Below, piece by piece: positions 26,874-36,370 of a DNA stretch of 64,000 nt. The position numbers were made by a program, and so were the translations under genes. Each line of letters begins with the position of its first letter. The stretch's first letter is position 1. The notes under the pieces were generated by a model that saw only the letters and a list, made by a program, of their open reading frames with translations, did not search any database and was not told the origin of the DNA. The DNA is from Hylemonella gracilis (GTDB lineage Bacteria; Pseudomonadota; Gammaproteobacteria; Burkholderiales; Burkholderiaceae_C), in contig NZ_CP031395.1 of assembly GCF_004328645.1 (NCBI RefSeq), positions 769,501 through 833,500 on the forward strand, written 5' to 3'.

Positions 26874-29800
26874 ATGAACGCTCCCCTGCCCGAACACGTG
26901 CGCCGCGCGCTCGAGACCGTCACGCTTGACGACAAATACAGCCTGGAGCGTGGCCGCGCATTCATGAGTGGCGTGCAAGCCCTCGTGCGCTTGCCCATGC
27001 TGCAACGCCAGCGCGACTCGGCGGCAGGGCGTAACACGGCGGGTTTCATCAGCGGCTACCGAGGCTCCCCGCTGGGCACCTACGACCAGGCGCTGTGGAA
27101 GGCCAAGGCGCATTTGCAGGCGCAGCACATCGTCTTTCAGCCCGGCGTCAATGAAGAGTTGGCCGCCACCGCGCTCTGGGGCACGCAACAGCTCGGTTTT
27201 GCCCCGCCGGGCAGCAACCGTTTCGAAGGGGTGTTCGGCCTCTGGTATGGCAAGGGCCCGGGCGCGGACCGCTGCGCCGATGTGTTCAAGCACGCCAACA
27301 TGGCGGGCACCACCCCCTGGGGTGGCGTGATCGCGGTGGCGGGCGACGACCACGTGGCCAAGAGCAGCACGGCCGCGCACCAGAGTGACCACTTGTTCAA
27401 GGCCTGCGGCCTGCCGGTGTTCTTCCCGGCCAATGTGCAGGAGATCCTGGACCTGGGCATTCACGCCTGGGCCCTGAGCCGCTACGCAGGCGTGTGGTCG
27501 GGCATGAAGACCATCCAGGAAATCGTGGAGTCCAGCGCCGCGGTGGAGGTCGACCCCGGGCGCGTGCGCATCCTTTTGCCCGAAGACTTCCAGCTGCCAC
27601 CGGGCGGCGTGCACATCCGCTGGCCCGACGCGCCGCTGGACCAGGAGGCGCGGCTCTACGACAGCAAGTGGTACGCGGCCCTGGCCTACGTGCGGGCCAA
27701 CCGCCTCAACCACAACGTGATCGAAGGGCCCGCCGATGTGTTCGGCCTCATCGCCAGCGGCAAGGCCTACAACGACACCCGCCAGGCCCTGCTGGACCTG
27801 GGGCTGGACGAGGCGACCTGCCGACGAATCGGCATCCGCCTGCACAAGGTGGGTGTGGTCTGGCCGCTGGAGGCGCAGCTCACACGCGAATTCGCCCAGG
27901 GCCTGCGCGAAATCCTGGTGGTGGAAGAAAAGCGCCAGGTCATCGAGTACCAGCTCAAGGAAGAGCTCTACAACTGGCGCTCCGACGTGCGACCCAACGT
28001 GCTGGGCAAGTTCGACGAGGGCGACGACGTGGCGGGCAGCCATTTCGGTGGGGAATGGTCCTTGCCCAACCCCGCGGCGCACACCCTGCTGCGCGCCAAT
28101 GCCGATCTGTCGCCGGCCCTGATCGCGCGCGCCATCGCGCGGCGCCTCAAGAAGCTGGGCCTGGCGCCCGCAGGCAGCGACGCCGCGGCGCGCATGGACG
28201 CGCACCTGGCCGTGCTCGACGCCAAAGAGCGCGCGATGCAGGCGTTGGACCTGCGCACGAGCGGTTCGAAAGCGGCTGAGCGCCAGCCCTGGTTCTGCGC
28301 CGGTTGTCCGCACAACACCAGCACCCGGGTGCCCGAAGGTTCGCGCGCGATGGCGGGCATCGGCTGCCATTACATGGCGCTGTGGATGGACCGCGCCACG
28401 CTGGGTTTCACGCAGATGGGGGGCGAGGGCGTGCCCTGGGTGGGTCAGCAGCCGTTCACGCACGAGCAGCATGTCTTCGCCAACCTGGGCGACGGCACTT
28501 ATTTCCACAGCGGCATCCTCGCCATCCGACAGGCCATCGCCGCGGGCGTGAACATCACCTACAAGATCCTCTACAACGACGCGGTGGCAATGACGGGCGG
28601 TCAGCAGATCGGCGAACGACCCGAGGGACACAGCGTGCTGCAGATCATGAACAGCCTGCTGTCTGAAGGCGTGTCCCGGCTCGTCATCGTGAGCGACGAG
28701 CCCGGAAAGTACCGGGGTCTCCCGATCGCGCCCGGCGTGGGGGTGCACCACCGTGACGAGCTGGACCGTCTGCAGCGCGAGTTCCGTGAGATCAAGGGCA
28801 CCAGCGTCATCGTCTACGAGCAGACCTGCGCGACGGAGAAGCGCCGCCGCCGCAAGCGCGGCACGCTGCGCGAACCCGCCGTGCGCGTGTTGATCAACGA
28901 AGCGGTCTGCGAAGGCTGCGGCGACTGTGGCGTGCAAAGCAATTGCCTCGCGGTGGAGCCGCTGGAGACGGAGTTTGGCCGCAAACGCCAGATCAACCAG
29001 AGCAGCTGCAACAAGGACCTGAGCTGCCTCCAGGGCTTTTGCCCCAGCTTCGTCACGGTCGAGGGCGGGACCCTGAAAAAGAAAGCCCAGCCTTTCGTGC
29101 CCGCCGTGGACCGCCTGGACGAGCTACCGGAGCCGGTCATTCCGCAACTGGCGCCGGACGCGACCGGTGTGTGGGGCATCGTCGTCGCGGGAGTCGGTGG
29201 CACGGGCGTCATCACCATCGGCCAGTTGCTGGGCATGGCTGCGCACCTGGAGGGCAAGGGCATCGTGACCCAGGACGCAGCCGGGCTGGCACAGAAAGGC
29301 GGCGCGACCTGGAGCCATGTGCTGATCGCCGCGCGGCAGGAGTCCGTGCACGTCACGCGCGTGGGCATGGCCGCGGCCGATCTGGTCATCGCCTGTGATC
29401 CCATCGTGGCGGTGGGCAAGGAAACCCTGCTGCGCATGCGCCCCGGGCGCACGCGCGTGGCGCTCAACAGCCACGGCGCGCCCACGGCCGCTTTCGTGCG
29501 GGATGCCGACTGGCAGAACCCCGCCGCGGCCTGTGCGAGCGAGGTGGCCCGGGCCGTGAGCGAGGCTGGCGTCGCGGACCTGGGCGGCGACACGGGCGCC
29601 CGTCTGGGTGCGTTCGATGCCGACAGTGCCGCCCTGCGCCTGATGGGCGATAGCCTCTACGCCAATCCCATGATGCTGGGCTACGCCTGGCAACGGGGCT
29701 GGGTGCCGTTGCGGCTGGAATCCCTGCTGCGGGCGATCGAACTCAACGGCGTGGCGGTGGCGCAGAACAAGGCGGCCTTCGACTGGGGCCGCCGCGCGGC

Positions 29801-30515
29801 CCATGCGCCCCAGGACCTGGAACAGCGGCTTGAACCGGCAGGGCGCGCGCCGCACACCGTGGTGTTCCACAAGCCGCTCACGCTGGATCAAGTCGTGGCG
29901 CGCCGCGTCGAATTCCTGACGGCCTACCAGAACGCGGCCTATGCCGAGCGTTACCGGGACTTCATCGAGCGCGTGCGGCAAGCCGAAGCGGCCTGCGGCA
30001 AGACGCAGCTGAGCGAGGCCGTGGCCCGTGGCCTGTTCAAGCTCATGGCCTACAAGGACGAGTACGAAGTCGCGCGCCTGCACAGCGATCCGGCCTTTCT
30101 CGCGCGCATCGGGGCGCAATTCGAGGGCAAGTTCAAGCTGCACTACCACCTGGCGCCGCCCCTGCTGGCGCGGCGCAACGCGCGCGGTGAGTTGCAGAAA
30201 CGCAAGTTCGGCGCCTTCACGCTCACGCTCTTCAAGGGACTGGCCCGCCTGAAGGGCTTGCGCGGCACACCCTTCGATCCCTTCGGTCGTACCGAAGAGC
30301 GCAAGACCGAGCGCGCCCTGGTGGGTGAATACCGGACTTGCATCGAAGAGCTGCTGGCCGGCCTGTCGGCGGAGAATCTTGCGGCTGCCACCGAGATCGC
30401 GCGTGTGCCCGAGCAGATCCGGGGCTACGGCCATGTGAAAGCCCGGCAGCTGGCGGCTGTGCGTCCGGTCTGGGCGACCAAGATGGCGGCTTGGCGGGCT
30501 CAGGTCAGGTCTTAG
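26874..30515 (+). CDS. Indolepyruvate ferredoxin oxidoreductase, fused single-chain form
   Basis: This is a 1213-residue enzyme that oxidatively decarboxylates aryl or branched 2-oxo acids to acyl-CoA, passing electrons to ferredoxin. Segments appear in order. First is a pyrimidine-like TPP domain (RGSPLGTYDQALW, HIVFQPGVNEELAAT). Next is a TPP-binding domain with GMAGIGCHYMALWMDRAT and the TYFHSG region. Then comes an iron-sulfur-like stretch CEGCGDCGVQSNC near residue 681. Last is the gamma domain with VAGVGGTGVITIGQLLG. The single-chain fusion of alpha and beta parts is typical of proteobacterial long forms. It stands alone with 204 bases upstream and 138 downstream, so its substrate is inferred only. 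Confidence 0.9.
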   Translation: MNAPLPEHVRRALETVTLDDKYSLERGRAFMSGVQALVRLPMLQRQRDSAAGRNTAGFISGYRGSPLGTYDQALWKAKAHLQAQHIVFQPGVNEELAATALWGTQQLGFAPPGSNRFEGVFGLWYGKGPGADRCADVFKHANMAGTTPWGGVIAVAGDDHVAKSSTAAHQSDHLFKACGLPVFFPANVQEILDLGIHAWALSRYAGVWSGMKTIQEIVESSAAVEVDPGRVRILLPEDFQLPPGGVHIRWPDAPLDQEARLYDSKWYAALAYVRANRLNHNVIEGPADVFGLIASGKAYNDTRQALLDLGLDEATCRRIGIRLHKVGVVWPLEAQLTREFAQGLREILVVEEKRQVIEYQLKEELYNWRSDVRPNVLGKFDEGDDVAGSHFGGEWSLPNPAAHTLLRANADLSPALIARAIARRLKKLGLAPAGSDAAARMDAHLAVLDAKERAMQALDLRTSGSKAAERQPWFCAGCPHNTSTRVPEGSRAMAGIGCHYMALWMDRATLGFTQMGGEGVPWVGQQPFTHEQHVFANLGDGTYFHSGILAIRQAIAAGVNITYKILYNDAVAMTGGQQIGERPEGHSVLQIMNSLLSEGVSRLVIVSDEPGKYRGLPIAPGVGVHHRDELDRLQREFREIKGTSVIVYEQTCATEKRRRRKRGTLREPAVRVLINEAVCEGCGDCGVQSNCLAVEPLETEFGRKRQINQSSCNKDLSCLQGFCPSFVTVEGGTLKKKAQPFVPAVDRLDELPEPVIPQLAPDATGVWGIVVAGVGGTGVITIGQLLGMAAHLEGKGIVTQDAAGLAQKGGATWSHVLIAARQESVHVTRVGMAAADLVIACDPIVAVGKETLLRMRPGRTRVALNSHGAPTAAFVRDADWQNPAAACASEVARAVSEAGVADLGGDTGARLGAFDADSAALRLMGDSLYANPMMLGYAWQRGWVPLRLESLLRAIELNGVAVAQNKAAFDWGRRAAHAPQDLEQRLEPAGRAPHTVVFHKPLTLDQVVARRVEFLTAYQNAAYAERYRDFIERVRQAEAACGKTQLSEAVARGLFKLMAYKDEYEVARLHSDPAFLARIGAQFEGKFKLHYHLAPPLLARRNARGELQKRKFGAFTLTLFKGLARLKGLRGTPFDPFGRTEERKTERALVGEYRTCIEELLAGLSAENLAAATEIARVPEQIRGYGHVKARQLAAVRPVWATKMAAWRAQVRS

Positions 30516-30598
30516 GACCACTCCCGCCGGCTGATCCCACAAGGCGGCATGGGACACCGCAGCCATGCCCGATGGCCCCCGTACAATCAGCGGCTTTC

Positions 30599-30629
30599 CG
30601 CACAGGCGGCCTTGTGGGCCGCCTGTGCG
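30599..30629 (+). repeat. Perfect hairpin in the yajC upstream region
   Basis: CGCACAGGCGGCC and GGCCGCCTGTGCG form a 13-base-pair stem with a five-base TTGTG loop. It ends 24 bases before the yajC GTG start and has no T-run after it. It probably lies in the yajC-secDF leader; whether it is regulatory is unknown. Confidence 0.5.
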
Positions 30630-30653
30630 CTTCACAACCGCCAGGAGTCCACT

Positions 30654-30986
30654 GTGTTCATTTCCACCGCTTACGCCCAGACCGCGCCCGCCGCCGCCGC
30701 CGAAGGCGGCCTGCAATCGTCGCTGATGAGCATGCTGCCCATCGTGCTGATGTTCGTGGTGCTGTACTTCATCATGATCCGTCCGCAGATGAAAAAGCAG
30801 AAGGAGCATCGCTCCATGGTCGAAGCCCTGGCCAAGGGTGACGAAGTGGTGACCGTTGGTGGCATGCTGGGCCGCGTGAGCAGTGTCGGCGACAACCAGC
30901 TGGGTCTGGAAATCGCCTCCGGCGTGGAAGTGCAGATCCAGCGCCATGCCGTGGCCCAAGTGCTGCCCAAGGGCACGCTGAAGTAA
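30654..30986 (+). CDS. yajC: Preprotein translocase accessory subunit YajC
   Basis: YajC is a small inner-membrane partner of SecDF in the Sec holotranslocon. The family start is the GTG at 30654 (reading MFISTAYAQ) and the CAGGAG site eight bases before it supports it. A longer opening back to 30549 is not conserved-like. The 110-residue protein has one transmembrane helix (LPIVLMFVVLYFIMIRP) followed by a basic cytoplasmic domain with KGDEVVTVGGMLGRV. It is the first gene of yajC-secD-secF. Confidence 0.95.
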   Translation: MFISTAYAQTAPAAAAEGGLQSSLMSMLPIVLMFVVLYFIMIRPQMKKQKEHRSMVEALAKGDEVVTVGGMLGRVSSVGDNQLGLEIASGVEVQIQRHAVAQVLPKGTLK

Positions 30987-31079
30987 GTCCTCCGGAAGAA
31001 CGCCGGGCTGACGCAGCTCGTTCTCCCGGCGCTCCGACCCCGTCCCTTCTCTCGTGTCCTCGTCCGGCGCGATCCCGCC

Positions 31080-32990
31080 ATGAACCGTTACCCGCTGTGG
31101 AAATACGCGATCATCGTGATCGCCTTGCTGGTGGGCGCCATTTATACGGCGCCCAATTTCTTTGGTGAAGCCCCGGCGGTGCAGGTGTCGCCCGCTCGCG
31201 CCAGCCAGAAAGTGGACCTGGGCGTGCAGGCGCGCGTCGAGGAAGCGCTGAAGCAGGCTGGCTTGTCGCCGCTGGCCGTGCAGCTGGACACCGGTGGAGC
31301 GGGCGGATCGTTGCGCGTGCGCTTCGATTCGCCGGATGCGCAACTGCGGGCCAAGGACGCGATCAACCACGCGCTCAACCCCGATCCGGCCGCCTCGGCC
31401 TACATCGTGGCGCTCAACCTGATCTCCAACACGCCTGCCTGGCTCAGCTCGCTGCGCGCCGCGCCCATGTACCTGGGGTTGGACCTGCGCGGCGGCGTGC
31501 ACTTCATGCTGCAGGTAGACATGCAGGCCGCGCTGACCAAGAAAGCCGAGTCACTGGCCGGTGATTTGCGCACCACCCTGCGTGAGAAGAACATCCGGCA
31601 CGGCGGCATCGCGCGCAATGGCGAGACGATCGAAATCCGCCTGCGTGGCACAGGCGCTGACGCCGCCGCCACGCTGGACGCCACCCGGCGCGTGCTGCTG
31701 GACCAATTCGGTGATCTGCAACTCGCCGAGAGCAGCGACGGCGCCGACACCAAGCTGAGTCTGGGCCTCAAGCCTGCGGCCATGCGGCTGGTGCAGGAGC
31801 AGGCGCTCAAGCAGAACATCACCACCCTGCACAACCGCATCAACGAACTCGGCGTGGCCGAGCCGGTGATCCAGCAGCAGGGCGCCGACCGCATCGTCGT
31901 GCAGCTGCCCGGCGTGCAGGACACGGCCAAGGCCAAGGACATCCTGGGCCGCACCGCCACGCTGGAACTGCGCATGGTGGACGAGAGCACGGAAGGCCGC
32001 GCCGCCGAGCTGGGCACCGGTCCGGTGCCCTTCACGTCCGAGCGCTACCTCGAGCGCAATGGCCAGCCCGTCATCGTCAGGAAGCAGGTGGTCCTGACCG
32101 GTGAGAACCTGACCGACGCGCAGCCAGGCTTTGACAGCCAGACCCATGAGCCGACCGTCAACCTGGTGCTGGACGCCAAGGGCGCGCGCATCTTCAAGGA
32201 TGTGACGCGCGAGAACATCGGCAAGCGCATGGCCATCATCCTGTTCGAGAAGGGCCAGGGCGAGGTCGTGACCGCGCCGGTCATCCGGGGTGAGATCGGG
32301 GGTGGTCGGGTGCAGATCTCTGGTCGCATGAGCACGACCGAGGCGGCCGATACCGCCCTGCTGCTGCGCGCCGGCTCGCTGGCCGCGCCGATGGAGATCA
32401 TCGAGGAACGCACCATCGGCCCCAGCCTGGGCGCCGACAACATCAGCAAGGGTTTTGCCAGCGTGACCTGGGGCTTCGTCGCCGTGGCGGCCTTCATGTG
32501 CGTCTACTACATGCTGTTTGGCGTGTTCTCCGCCGTGGCCCTGGCGGTCAACCTGCTGCTGCTGGTGGCCGTGCTGTCCATGCTGCAGGCCACGCTGACC
32601 CTGCCGGGCATGGCGGCCATGGCCCTGGTGCTGGGCATGGCCATCGACGCCAACGTGCTGGTCAACGAGCGGGTGCGCGAGGAGCTGCGCAATGGGGCCT
32701 CGCCTCAGGCGGCCATCCAGACGGGCTACGAGCGTGCCTGGGCCACGATCCTCGACTCCAATGTCACCACGCTGATCGCGGGCCTGGCCTTGTTGGCCTT
32801 TGGCACGGGGCCGGTGCGGGGTTTCGCCGTCGTGCACTGCCTGGGCATCGTGACCAGCATGTTCTCCGCCGTGTTCTTCTCGCGCGGGCTGGTCAACCTC
32901 TGGTACGGCAGCCGCAAGAAGCTCAAGAGCGTGTCCATCGGGACGGTCTGGCGGCCGGAGGGTCACGCGACTGGGAAGACGGAGCAGTAA
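31080..32990 (+). CDS. secD: Protein translocase subunit SecD
   Basis: SecD with SecF uses the proton gradient to complete protein export through SecYEG. The 636-residue protein has an N-terminal helix (WKYAIIVIALLVGAIYTAPNFFG) and the conserved GLDLRGGVHF motif near residue 131. A large periplasmic P1/P4 region and a C-terminal five-helix bundle follow, with VLGMAIDANVLVNERVREEL near residue 520. Length is normal. It follows yajC after 93 bases and precedes secF by 82 bases. Confidence 0.97.
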   Translation: MNRYPLWKYAIIVIALLVGAIYTAPNFFGEAPAVQVSPARASQKVDLGVQARVEEALKQAGLSPLAVQLDTGGAGGSLRVRFDSPDAQLRAKDAINHALNPDPAASAYIVALNLISNTPAWLSSLRAAPMYLGLDLRGGVHFMLQVDMQAALTKKAESLAGDLRTTLREKNIRHGGIARNGETIEIRLRGTGADAAATLDATRRVLLDQFGDLQLAESSDGADTKLSLGLKPAAMRLVQEQALKQNITTLHNRINELGVAEPVIQQQGADRIVVQLPGVQDTAKAKDILGRTATLELRMVDESTEGRAAELGTGPVPFTSERYLERNGQPVIVRKQVVLTGENLTDAQPGFDSQTHEPTVNLVLDAKGARIFKDVTRENIGKRMAIILFEKGQGEVVTAPVIRGEIGGGRVQISGRMSTTEAADTALLLRAGSLAAPMEIIEERTIGPSLGADNISKGFASVTWGFVAVAAFMCVYYMLFGVFSAVALAVNLLLLVAVLSMLQATLTLPGMAAMALVLGMAIDANVLVNERVREELRNGASPQAAIQTGYERAWATILDSNVTTLIAGLALLAFGTGPVRGFAVVHCLGIVTSMFSAVFFSRGLVNLWYGSRKKLKSVSIGTVWRPEGHATGKTEQ

Positions 32991-33072
32991 AACAAACCTG
33001 GAGTTTTTGACTACGGCTCACACGCGCTGCGCGCAAATGTGACCCCGTGCAGAAAATCCCGAAGGAAAAAGC

Positions 33073-34029
33073 ATGGAGTTCTTCAAGATCAAACGCGACA
33101 TTCCCTTCATGCGCCACGCGTTGGTGCTGAATGTCGTTTCCACTGTCACCTTCCTGCTGGCGGTGTTCTTCCTGGTCACGCGCGGGCTGCATCTGTCGGT
33201 CGAGTTCACCGGCGGCACGCTCATGGAGGTGAGCTACACCCAGGCCGCCGATCTGGAGGCCATCCGCGGCGGCATCGCCAAGCTGGGCTACACCGACGTG
33301 CAGGTGCAGAACTTCGGCACGGCACGCGATGTGCTGATTCGCCTGCCCGCCCTCAAGGGCGTGACGTCGAGTGAGCAGAGCGCCCAGGTGCTGGGCGTGT
33401 TGCAGGCCGTGGATGCGGGTGCCACCTTGCGGCGCAGCGAATTCGTCGGTCCGCAGGTCGGCGACGAACTGGCACTGGACGGGCTCAAGGCGCTGGCTTT
33501 CGTGGTGATCGGCATCGTGATCTACCTGGCCTTGCGCTTCGAGTGGAAGTTCGGTGTCGCCGGCATCATCGCCAACCTGCACGATGTGGTCATCATCCTC
33601 GGCTTCTTCGCCTTCTTCCAGTGGGAGTTCTCGCTGCCCGTGCTGGCGGCGGTGCTGGCCGTTCTGGGGTATTCGGTCAACGAATCGGTCGTGATCTTCG
33701 ACCGCATCCGCGAGAGTTTCCGGCGTCAGCGCAAGATGGACGTGAAGGCTACCATCGATCACGCCATCACCAGCACCATCAGCCGCACCATCATCACGCA
33801 CGGCAGCACGCAGCTGGTGGTGCTGTCCATGCTGATTTTCGGCGGCCCCACCCTGCACTACTTCGCCATGGCGCTGACCATCGGCATCTGCTTCGGCATC
33901 TACTCGTCCGTCTTCGTGGCGGCCTCGATCGCCATGTGGCTGGGCGTCAAGCGAGAAGACCTGGTCAAGGCCGTGCCTGACAAGGCCAAGCTCGATCCCA
34001 AGGATCCGAACTCCGGGGCCGTGGTCTGA
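33073..34029 (+). CDS. secF: Protein translocase subunit SecF
   Basis: SecF pairs with SecD in the inner membrane. The 318-residue protein shows an N-terminal helix (LVLNVVSTVTFLLAVFFLV), the family motif SVEFTGGTLMEV and five C-terminal helices. The conserved segment LGYSVNESVVIFDRIRE is at about residues 197-213, with TTIGxx-type residues replaced by ISRTIITHGSTQLVVL. An AAGGAAAAAGC element precedes the ATG. No anomalies were seen. Confidence 0.97.
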   Translation: MEFFKIKRDIPFMRHALVLNVVSTVTFLLAVFFLVTRGLHLSVEFTGGTLMEVSYTQAADLEAIRGGIAKLGYTDVQVQNFGTARDVLIRLPALKGVTSSEQSAQVLGVLQAVDAGATLRRSEFVGPQVGDELALDGLKALAFVVIGIVIYLALRFEWKFGVAGIIANLHDVVIILGFFAFFQWEFSLPVLAAVLAVLGYSVNESVVIFDRIRESFRRQRKMDVKATIDHAITSTISRTIITHGSTQLVVLSMLIFGGPTLHYFAMALTIGICFGIYSSVFVAASIAMWLGVKREDLVKAVPDKAKLDPKDPNSGAVV

Positions 34030-34111
34030 GGCTGAAGGACGGGCGCGGCATCGCGCAAGGTGTCGCTCCGCCCGCCCAGGGCTTGCATTCCCTCGTGGAA
34101 TCGTCACACTG

Positions 34112-34132
34112 ACGGCATGGTCTTCATGCCGT
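34112..34132 (+). terminator. Hairpin after secF
   Basis: ACGGCATG and CATGCCGT form a perfect eight-base-pair stem around GTCTT, 82 bases past the secF stop. There is no T-run, so it could equally be part of the cytochrome b561 leader. Confidence 0.35.
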
Positions 34133-34178
34133 GGTATTCGCCATCGGTGCAGGGCCTGATCTTCGTGGGAGTTCTTCC

Positions 34179-34757
34179 ATGGGCACATCTTCCTCGTCTC
34201 CTTATGACGCGCTGAGCCGCGTCCTGCACTGGCTCACGGCCCTGGCCGTGCTCGTGGCCTTCATCCTGGGGCCGGAGGGTTTCGGTCGCCTGATGCGTCA
34301 GGGTGTGGACCCGGCCACCCGCATCGGCATCGTCTGGCACGAAAGCCTGGGCCTGTTGGTGCTCGGGCTGACCCTGATCCGCCTGATCTGGGTGGCGCTG
34401 CGCCCGCGGGCGCCCGAGTTCCCGATGCCGACCTGGATGCGCCTCGCCTCCAAGGCCGTCCATGGCCTGCTCTGGCTGCTGCTATTGGCCTTGCCGGTCA
34501 CGGCCTTGCTGACCCTGGGCGGAGAAGGTCACCCGCTGACCTTGCTCGGAGGCGTGCGGGTGGAGCAGCTGCCGTGGATCACGGGTTCCGCGTTGGCGCG
34601 GATGGTGGATTGGGGCGACCTGCACGGGGCCCTGGGTGACACCATCGTGTGGCTGGCCGGTTTGCATGCTCTGGCCGCGCTCTACCACCATGCCGTGCTC
34701 AAGGACGGCGTGCTCGCGGCCATGCTGCCCTGGCTGGCGCGGCGTGGCGCCCGCTGA
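34179..34757 (+). CDS. Cytochrome b561 family protein
   Basis: This is a four-helix di-heme cytochrome b of the prokaryotic b561 type, which passes electrons from the quinone pool in the inner membrane (in E. coli CybB oxidises superoxide). The 192-residue protein has four hydrophobic segments with candidate heme histidines in SRVLHWLTAL, IVWHESLGLL, SKAVHGLLWL and LAGLHALAALYHH. The ATG at 34179 follows GGGAGTTCTTCC. Upstream in-frame codons are not convincing. The redox partner is not known. Confidence 0.87.
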   Translation: MGTSSSSPYDALSRVLHWLTALAVLVAFILGPEGFGRLMRQGVDPATRIGIVWHESLGLLVLGLTLIRLIWVALRPRAPEFPMPTWMRLASKAVHGLLWLLLLALPVTALLTLGGEGHPLTLLGGVRVEQLPWITGSALARMVDWGDLHGALGDTIVWLAGLHALAALYHHAVLKDGVLAAMLPWLARRGAR

Positions 34758-34842
34758 TCGAGGCACCGCCTGGCTCGCGCATGCCCCCTTGGCCACATCC
34801 ATCCGAGCCAAGGCCTGAACCGGCGCCGCGCAACAGAAGAGG

Positions 34843-35772
34843 TCAAGGCGTGCGCCGGCTCTCGCGCTGGCCCAGGCCCCAAATGCTGGCGAGCAGAAAC
34901 GCGCCACCCAGCCATTGCGACAGGCTCAGCTGCTCGCCGAGCAGCCAGGCGGCCAGCAGCACGGTGGTGAGCGGCTCCATCAGGACCGCGATGGTCAGCA
35001 GCGTCGGCGACAGGCGCGCCGCCCCCCAGCTGAAAGCCAGCAGGGCCAGCGCCGCGGTGACGATGCCCAGGTACAGAAACCAGGCTTGTGGCGGCACATC
35101 GGTCGGCCATTGCAAGGGGCGGTGCAGGGCAGACAGGCCCATGACGGCGGCAGCCACCACGGTCAGACCCAAGGTGGCCGGACCGGCCCCCAGCGTGCTC
35201 GAAAGCCTGCCACTGACCAGCGTGAAGCCCGTGTAGAGCAAGGCCGAGCCGACCGCGAAGCCCACGCCCAGCGCCAGTTGCCAGCGGTCGGTGGTTGACG
35301 CTGCAGGCCCGTTGGCGCCAGCGTCGTGCGGCAGCACCAGCAGCAAAGTGCCCAGCAAAGACAGCCCCAGCAACCCCAGCAGCGGCCAGCTCGCGCGCTC
35401 CTGGCCGCGCACCAACGCCACCAGGGTGACCAGCACCGGCGGCAGGCACAGCGCGATCAAGGTCGGGATGGCCGCGCCGATGCGCTCGATGCCATAGAAC
35501 CACAGCAGCACATAACCCGCCATGGCCGCGCCCGCGGCCAGCAGGGTGACCAGCATTGGACGCAACGTTCGCCAGAACCCGGGCCATTGCGCGGGGCGGC
35601 CGAAGACGGCCAGCAACACGACGGCACCCACGACAAAACGCCAGAAGGAGATGTTTTCGGGCGTGAAGCCGTGGCGCTGGATCAGCACCTGCACGACGAG
35701 CGCGCCCGTGCCCCAGAGGAAGCCGGCGCCGCAGGCGGCGGCCAGAGCGAGATGGGTGGGTTTCTTTTGCAT
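34843..35772 (-). CDS. EamA/DMT family transporter
   Basis: This is a ten-helix drug/metabolite transporter of 309 residues with two EamA repeats. The first begins LAAACGAGFLWGTGALVV and the second LGVGFAVGSALLYTGFTLV. It lies 36 bases downstream of the Lrp-type gene on the same strand, so the pair is likely a transcription unit. Lrp-linked EamA proteins are often amino-acid exporters, so a role in exporting an amino acid or amine made by the adjacent polyamine genes is a reasonable inference. The substrate is not shown by sequence. Confidence 0.88.
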   Translation of the reverse strand: MQKKPTHLALAAACGAGFLWGTGALVVQVLIQRHGFTPENISFWRFVVGAVVLLAVFGRPAQWPGFWRTLRPMLVTLLAAGAAMAGYVLLWFYGIERIGAAIPTLIALCLPPVLVTLVALVRGQERASWPLLGLLGLSLLGTLLLVLPHDAGANGPAASTTDRWQLALGVGFAVGSALLYTGFTLVSGRLSSTLGAGPATLGLTVVAAAVMGLSALHRPLQWPTDVPPQAWFLYLGIVTAALALLAFSWGAARLSPTLLTIAVLMEPLTTVLLAAWLLGEQLSLSQWLGGAFLLASIWGLGQRESRRTP

Positions 35773-35808
35773 GAGGTTGGGGAGGAGGCGGGGGGCCGTC
35801 GCTGGGGC

Positions 35809-36303
35809 TTATTCCAGTGGCAGCGCCGTGGTCTTCTTGACGGTGCGCAGCACCAGCATGGAATTGACCCGCGCCACGCCCGGCAGGCGCATCAGCACCT
35901 CGCGGTGCAGGCGCTCCAGGTCCTCGGCGTCGCGGTAGCTGAAGCGGATGAGGTAATCGTTGCTGCCGGCCACGTAGTGGCAGTCCAGGATTTCCGGCTG
36001 GTCCAGTACCGCTTGCTCGAAAGCCTCGATCCGCGCCTGCGCGGTGCTCTCGAGGTTGACGATGGTGAAGCTGGCGCCGCTCTTGCCGATGGCACGCGGG
36101 TTCAGCAGGGCCACGTAGCGGGCGATGACACCCGCATCTTCCAGGGTTTTGACGCGCCGCAGGCAGGCCGAGGGCGACAGGTGGACGCGCTGCGCCAGCT
36201 CCAGATTGGAGCAGCGCCCGTCCGCCTGCAGCTCTCGCAGGATGGCGCGATCGATGGCGTCCAGCGTGGCATCATGTGCGTTCGCGGCCGACTTATTTCG
36301 CAT
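35809..36303 (-). CDS. Lrp/AsnC family transcriptional regulator
   Basis: This is a 164-residue feast/famine regulator. A winged helix-turn-helix lies at about residues 15-60 (LDAIDRAILRELQADGR, then CSNLELAQRVHLSPSACLRRV). A C-terminal RAM ligand-binding domain contains DCHYVAGSNDYLIRF. Proteins of this group sense amino acids. The gene is divergent from the aminotransferase-puuB-puuD unit, and two inverted repeats one helical face apart lie in the shared upstream region, next to its own start. It is therefore the obvious candidate local regulator of polyamine or amino-acid use. No PuuR-like repressor was found. Confidence 0.92.
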   Translation of the reverse strand: MRNKSAANAHDATLDAIDRAILRELQADGRCSNLELAQRVHLSPSACLRRVKTLEDAGVIARYVALLNPRAIGKSGASFTIVNLESTAQARIEAFEQAVLDQPEILDCHYVAGSNDYLIRFSYRDAEDLERLHREVLMRLPGVARVNSMLVLRTVKKTTALPLE

Positions 36304-36329
36304 GAAAATTTCCCAGAAAGAAAATCAAC

Positions 36330-36342
36330 GCAATCTTATTGC
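36330..36342. promoter_or_regulatory. Inverted repeat GCAAT-CTT-ATTGC next to the Lrp gene
   Basis: A perfect 13-base inverted repeat is centred at 36336, 27 bases upstream of the Lrp-type start. Together with 36371-36385 it forms a pair whose centres are 42 bases apart, that is four helical turns. It is a candidate operator for the adjacent Lrp-type protein. Confidence 0.45.
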
Positions 36343-36370
36343 ATGGCCTCGGGCTGCTCCCGAGCGATTG

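Noticed and set aside
26856..28937. 693-codon open frame on the minus strand opposite the indolepyruvate oxidoreductase
   Set aside because: It is an opposite-strand shadow of a real, motif-rich gene with typical H/D/V/L composition and no ribosome site.
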